Shown: in pieces, positions 39,884-42,734 of the stretch
Layout of the letters: each line of letters opens with the position of its first letter
How positions within the stretch are numbered: the stretch's first letter is position 1
Assembly: GCF_001462205.1 (NCBI RefSeq)
Contig: NZ_LKIR01000089.1
Coordinates: forward strand, 53,902 to 96,635
DNA length: 42,734 nucleotides
From: Haloparvum sedimenti
GTDB taxonomy: Archaea; Halobacteriota; Halobacteria; Halobacteriales; Haloferacaceae
Reading direction: 5' to 3'
Position numbers and translations under genes: made by a program
Notes under the pieces: generated by a model
Databases searched by the model: none
What the model saw: the letters and a program-made list of their open reading frames with translations, nothing else
Told to the model about the DNA's origin: nothing

Positions 39884-40357
39884 ATGGAATCTGACGGTAC
39901 GAGCGGAGAAAAAATCTGTGGGAACTGTGAAGAAAAAATAGACAGAAATGCCGTTATTTGTCCGGAATGTGGCGTCTCTCAAGATTCCGCTCGGTCGAAT
40001 GTGAGAGACCCTTCAGAACGGTATACCGCCGCGATCATCGGCTCTGTAGGTTCCTTCTTTCTCGGCTGGGTTCCATTTTTAGGGCCAATGATTGGCGGGA
40101 TGATCGGTGGCTATCTGAGAGGTCCAAACAACAGAGAAAGCGCACTCGTCGGTATACTCGCAAATGTGATCGCGTCTATACCATTCGTTCTATTCGCAGC
40201 ATTTGGCACCTTCGCTCAGGTGGTTGAAGGAACGGTGGATACCTTTGTTGTATGGGTTATTATTTGCGTTTTTGCAATTGCATACTTTTATGGGCTTGGT
40301 GCATTCGGAGGCTGGGTCGGCGCAGAACTCTCAAACCGAAAGGAACCTCAGCTATGA
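39884..40357 (+). CDS. Zinc-ribbon DUF5518-like membrane protein in a low-GC island
   Basis: This 157-residue protein starts with a zinc ribbon (Cys12, Cys15, Cys26 and Cys29 in KICGNCEEKIDRNAVICPECG). Four hydrophobic helices follow (AAIIGSVGSFFLGWVPFLG, MIGGMIGGYL, the block SALVGILANVIASIPFVLF, and VVWVIICVFAIAYFYGLG). The glycine-rich membrane part with GPMIGGMIGGYLRG resembles DUF5518, a haloarchaeal family of unknown role. Codon use is AT-rich, full of AAA, ATT and TTT, unlike every neighbour, as is the flanking DNA from about 39715 to 40386. This suggests recent gain by transfer. It converges on the acyl-CoA dehydrogenase gene. Confidence 0.75.
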   Translation: MESDGTSGEKICGNCEEKIDRNAVICPECGVSQDSARSNVRDPSERYTAAIIGSVGSFFLGWVPFLGPMIGGMIGGYLRGPNNRESALVGILANVIASIPFVLFAAFGTFAQVVEGTVDTFVVWVIICVFAIAYFYGLGAFGGWVGAELSNRKEPQL

Positions 40358-40386
40358 GCAGTCACCAAGACGCGAATTTCTACGTT

Positions 40387-41535
40387 TTATAGCCCGAGCT
40401 GGCGCCCGAGCACGACGTGTTGGATCTCGCTCGTCCCCTCGCCGATCTCCATCAGCTTCGCGCCGCGGTAGAAGCGCTGCGGCGAGAAGTCCTCGGTGTA
40501 GCCGTAGCCGCCGAGCACCTGCACGGCGTCCTCGGCCACCTCGCGGGCGGACTCGGAGGCGTCGAGCTTCGCCAGCGCGGACTCCTCGGTCACGCGGTTC
40601 CCCTCGTCGTACTTGACGGCCGCCTTGTGGGTGAGCAGCCGGGAGCGCTCCGTCTTGCGGTGCATGTCGACGATCTTGTCGCGGATGGCGTCGAACTTGG
40701 AGATGGGCTGGCCGAACTGCTCGCGCTCGCCGGCGTACTCCTTGGCGGCCTCGTAGGCGCCCTGCGCGAGCCCGGTCGACAGCGCCGCGATGGAGATCCG
40801 GCCGCCGTCGAGCGTCTTCATCGTCTGTGTCCACCCCTCGCCCTCCTCGCCGAGCAGGCGGTCCTCCGGGATCCGCACGTCGTCCAGCTGGATCTCGCAG
40901 GTCGGCGAGCAGTTGAGGCCCATCTTGTCCCAGACGGTGGTGACCTCGAAGCCGTCGTCGTTCTCGGGGTCGACGATGAACGTGGAGATGCCGTCGTAGC
41001 CCGCGTCGGGCTCGGTGACCGCCTTCACCAGCACCGAGTTCGCGACGGTCGCGTTGGTGATGAACTGTTTCGTGCCGTTCAGGACGTACTCGCCGGCGTC
41101 GGCGTCGTACTCCGCGGTCGTGTCCATATCGGAGGCGTCCGAGCCGCTGCCGGGCTCCGTGAGCGCCCACGCCCCCATCCCCTCGCCGGTCGCGAGCGGT
41201 CGGAGCCACTCCTCCTTCTGCTCGTCGGTGCCGAACAGCTCGATCGGCTTCGAGCCGAGCGAGACGTGCGCGGCGTAGGAGAGCCCGATGCCGCCGGAGA
41301 CGCGGCCGAGCTCCTCGGTGACTAAGGCGTACATCAGCTGGTCGCCGCCGAGGCCGCCGTACTCCTCCGAGACGGGGACGCCCATCATGTCGAGGGCGGC
41401 GAGCTCGTCGAACACCTCCGCGGGGAAGCGGTGCTCGTCCTCCACCTCCTGGGCGATCGGGGCGATCTCCTCCTCGCAGAACTCCCGGACGGTGTCCCGG
41501 ATCATCCGGTGTTCCGCGGGCAGATCGAAGTCCAT
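40387..41535 (-). CDS. Acyl-CoA dehydrogenase
   Basis: This 382-residue flavoenzyme introduces the first double bond in fatty or branched acyl-CoA oxidation, passing electrons to ETF. Signatures are the [20 protein letters not shown] start, the FAD-binding [22 protein letters not shown] region, [43 protein letters not shown] and the C-terminal [34 protein letters not shown]; the Glu in IGEGTSE is the expected catalytic base. Chain-length preference is not decidable. The ATG at 41535 gives the normal length. No CoA ligase, hydratase or ETF gene lies nearby in the window. Confidence 0.92.
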   Translation of the reverse strand: MDFDLPAEHRMIRDTVREFCEEEIAPIAQEVEDEHRFPAEVFDELAALDMMGVPVSEEYGGLGGDQLMYALVTEELGRVSGGIGLSYAAHVSLGSKPIELFGTDEQKEEWLRPLATGEGMGAWALTEPGSGSDASDMDTTAEYDADAGEYVLNGTKQFITNATVANSVLVKAVTEPDAGYDGISTFIVDPENDDGFEVTTVWDKMGLNCSPTCEIQLDDVRIPEDRLLGEEGEGWTQTMKTLDGGRISIAALSTGLAQGAYEAAKEYAGEREQFGQPISKFDAIRDKIVDMHRKTERSRLLTHKAAVKYDEGNRVTEESALAKLDASESAREVAEDAVQVLGGYGYTEDFSPQRFYRGAKLMEIGEGTSEIQHVVLGRQLGL

Positions 41536-41621
41536 ACCGCATCTGGGTCCACCCGGAGTATAAATGAAGCGAACGACCGTGAGGGACTCGCGGCGCGGTC
41601 GAAACGGGCGGACTTCCGCTC

Positions 41622-42596
41622 TCAGCCGAATATCCTGAACAGCCCGAGGACCCAGCGGGCGACCTCCGAGCAGGCGAACAGCGCGCCCTCGACCCGGGAG
41701 AGCCGGCGCCCGGACCAGAGCGCGGCGACCATCAGCACCGCCACCGCGGTCAGCCAGACTGTCGTCTCGATGGCGGCCCCCGAGACGGAGAGCGGTCGAA
41801 GCGCGGCCGCCAGCCCGAGGATTCCGAGCGCGTTGAACACGTTCGAGCCGACGACGTTGCCGACGGACATACCGACGTGGCCCTGTCGCATCGCGACGAG
41901 CGAGACGGCGAACTCCGGGGTGGAGGTGCCGGCGGCGACGAGGGTCCCGCCGATGACCCAGTCGGAGAGGCCGGCCGAGCGGGCGAGCGCCGACGCCGCC
42001 TCGACCATGAAGTGTCCGCTGACGAGGACGACCGCCAGCCCGCCGACCAGAAGGAGGGCGTCGCGACCGCGGAACGCCGTCCGGTCCGCATCCGACCGGT
42101 GCGACGCCGGGTATTCGGTCTCGATCGAGGTCCCCGATCGCTCGTCGTAGAGCAGGTACGCCGTATAGGCGAGGAACGCGAGGGCGAGGAGCAGTCCCTC
42201 CGGGCGCGTCACCGTCCGGTCGAACAGGACCGCGAAGGCCAGCAGCGTCGAGGCCACCAGCGCCGCGCCGTCCCGGTGGACCAGCGAGCGCTCGACCGGG
42301 ATCACCCGGAGCAGCGACACCGCGCCGAGAATGAAGGCAAGGTTGTAGACGTTCGAGCCGACGACGTTGCCGACCGCGATGTCGCCGAGCCCCGCGAGCG
42401 CGGCGTCGGTCGTCACGACCAGCTCGGGCGTCGAGGTCCCCATCGCGACGACGGTGAGCCCGATGGTCAGCTCCGCCACGCCGAACCGCCGGGCCAGCCG
42501 GACCACGGCGTCGACGAGCGCCCGCGCGCCGACCCAGAGCCCGAGTATCGTCGCCGCGACCACCGCGAGTTGGACGACCGTTCCTCCCTGTACCAT
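41622..42596 (-). CDS. Sodium/calcium exchanger family antiporter
   Basis: This 324-residue membrane protein is made of two inverted halves, as in CaCA exchangers such as YrbG and NCX_Mj. The alpha repeats are GLTVVAMGTSTPELVVT with GNVVGSNVYNLAFILG (first half) and GGTLVAAGTSTPEFAVS with GNVVGSNVFNALGILG (second half), holding the ion-binding Glu and Asn residues. About ten helices are expected. It exports calcium or sodium against a gradient of the other ion. A charged loop of about 40 residues (DERSGTSIETEYP...) joins the halves. Its ATG at 42596 is only 27 nt from the predicted end of the TnpB element, so its original promoter may have been displaced. Confidence 0.9.
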   Translation of the reverse strand: MVQGGTVVQLAVVAATILGLWVGARALVDAVVRLARRFGVAELTIGLTVVAMGTSTPELVVTTDAALAGLGDIAVGNVVGSNVYNLAFILGAVSLLRVIPVERSLVHRDGAALVASTLLAFAVLFDRTVTRPEGLLLALAFLAYTAYLLYDERSGTSIETEYPASHRSDADRTAFRGRDALLLVGGLAVVLVSGHFMVEAASALARSAGLSDWVIGGTLVAAGTSTPEFAVSLVAMRQGHVGMSVGNVVGSNVFNALGILGLAAALRPLSVSGAAIETTVWLTAVAVLMVAALWSGRRLSRVEGALFACSEVARWVLGLFRIFG

Positions 42597-42622
42597 CGTG
42601 GGAGCGGTCGCACGCGCCGAAC

Positions 42623-42734
42623 GTGAATCGCCTCGAGGTCAAGCCCCGAGGCTTCCTGTTTCAACGACGCGCTTTGCAGACACCGTAGTGGTGTCCGTAG
42701 GGAGCGCAGTCTCCACAGGCGTGTCTTCGGGCCA
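42623..42734 (-). mobile_element. Right end of an IS200/IS605-type TnpB element
   Basis: Minus-strand sequence holds the last codons of TnpB, then the hairpin CCTCGGGGCTTGACCTCGAGG (arms CCTCG and CGAGG) and ends in a GATTCAC tail at about 42623. This layout, stop codon within the terminal hairpin, is the usual right end of haloarchaeal TnpB elements. The rest lies beyond the right edge of the window. Confidence 0.65.
42639..42734 (-). CDS. tnpB: TnpB RNA-guided nuclease, C-terminal end
   Basis: Only the last 31 residues are in the window, reading WPEDTPVETALPTDTTTV then SAKRVVETGSLGA and a TGA at 42641-42639. The D-T-P-V/A-E-x-A-L-P segment and SA(K/R)RVVE(T/A)GS are typical of the C-terminal tail that follows the zinc finger in haloarchaeal IS1341-type TnpB proteins. 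The catalytic RuvC and zinc-finger parts lie beyond the edge, so activity cannot be judged. TnpB cuts DNA guided by an RNA made from the 3' end of its own gene. Confidence 0.65.
   Translation of the reverse strand, partial: WPEDTPVETALPTDTTTVSAKRVVETGSLGA

Overview
The window comes from a halophilic archaeon of class Halobacteria, most like Halorubrum or a close relative. The evidence is a very GC-rich sequence, acidic Asp/Glu-rich proteins, TATA boxes about 26-30 nt before many start codons (leaderless transcription), a Tat lipoprotein signal, a PGF-CTERM surface-anchor tail, a fused FolC-FolP protein and a TbsP-type regulator. Almost everything is ordinary chromosomal content. No CRISPR array, prophage or complete transposon is present.

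Layout. 1-2343 (minus): the first three genes of a TAXI-type TRAP uptake system (binding lipoprotein, DUF1850 protein, fused permease running off the edge). 2503-4550 (plus): a CbiX-like chelatase with a DR2241-type 4Fe-4S protein. 4582-6938 (minus): a membrane-anchored protein, a Trm112-like zinc protein and PurA. 7216-10706: a small winged-helix protein, a long coiled-coil haloarchaeal protein and a Nudix hydrolase. 10831-11153: an acetyltransferase pseudogene. 11305-13881 (minus): an information-processing operon, rnp3 - methyltransferase - rnp2 - psmA. 14303-16861: folCP. 16950-21532 (plus): potassium uptake, trkA-trkH-trkH. 21835-25785: a small membrane protein and a divergent btuF / btuCD cobalamin importer. 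25886-30219 (plus): trm5, a gene-free structured stretch, tRNA-Thr(CGT), a sugar-dehydrogenase-like gene and proS. 30526-35187: gltB. 35249-39693: an aldo/keto reductase, an MFS transporter, a PfkB sugar kinase and a divergent TbsP-like regulator. 39715-40386: a low-GC island with one zinc-ribbon membrane protein. 40387-42596: an acyl-CoA dehydrogenase and a Na+/Ca2+-type antiporter. The right edge cuts the 3' end of a TnpB (IS200/IS605-type) element.

The genes fit a salt-in aerobic heterotroph: Trk potassium uptake and a cation antiporter for ion balance, cobalamin import next to a cobalt-chelatase-like pair, ammonia assimilation by GltB, and sugar and fatty-acid use. I found no clearly new multi-gene system. 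The most unusual signals are non-coding: three scattered short-repeat arrays sharing a CAGAAA core (11233, 13975 and 21612), a run of strong palindromes before tRNA-Thr (26931-27266), a large imperfect palindrome at the gltB promoter, mini-ORFs placed exactly at the predicted starts of the trk transcripts, and the TnpB right end whose predicted guide abuts the antiporter start codon.
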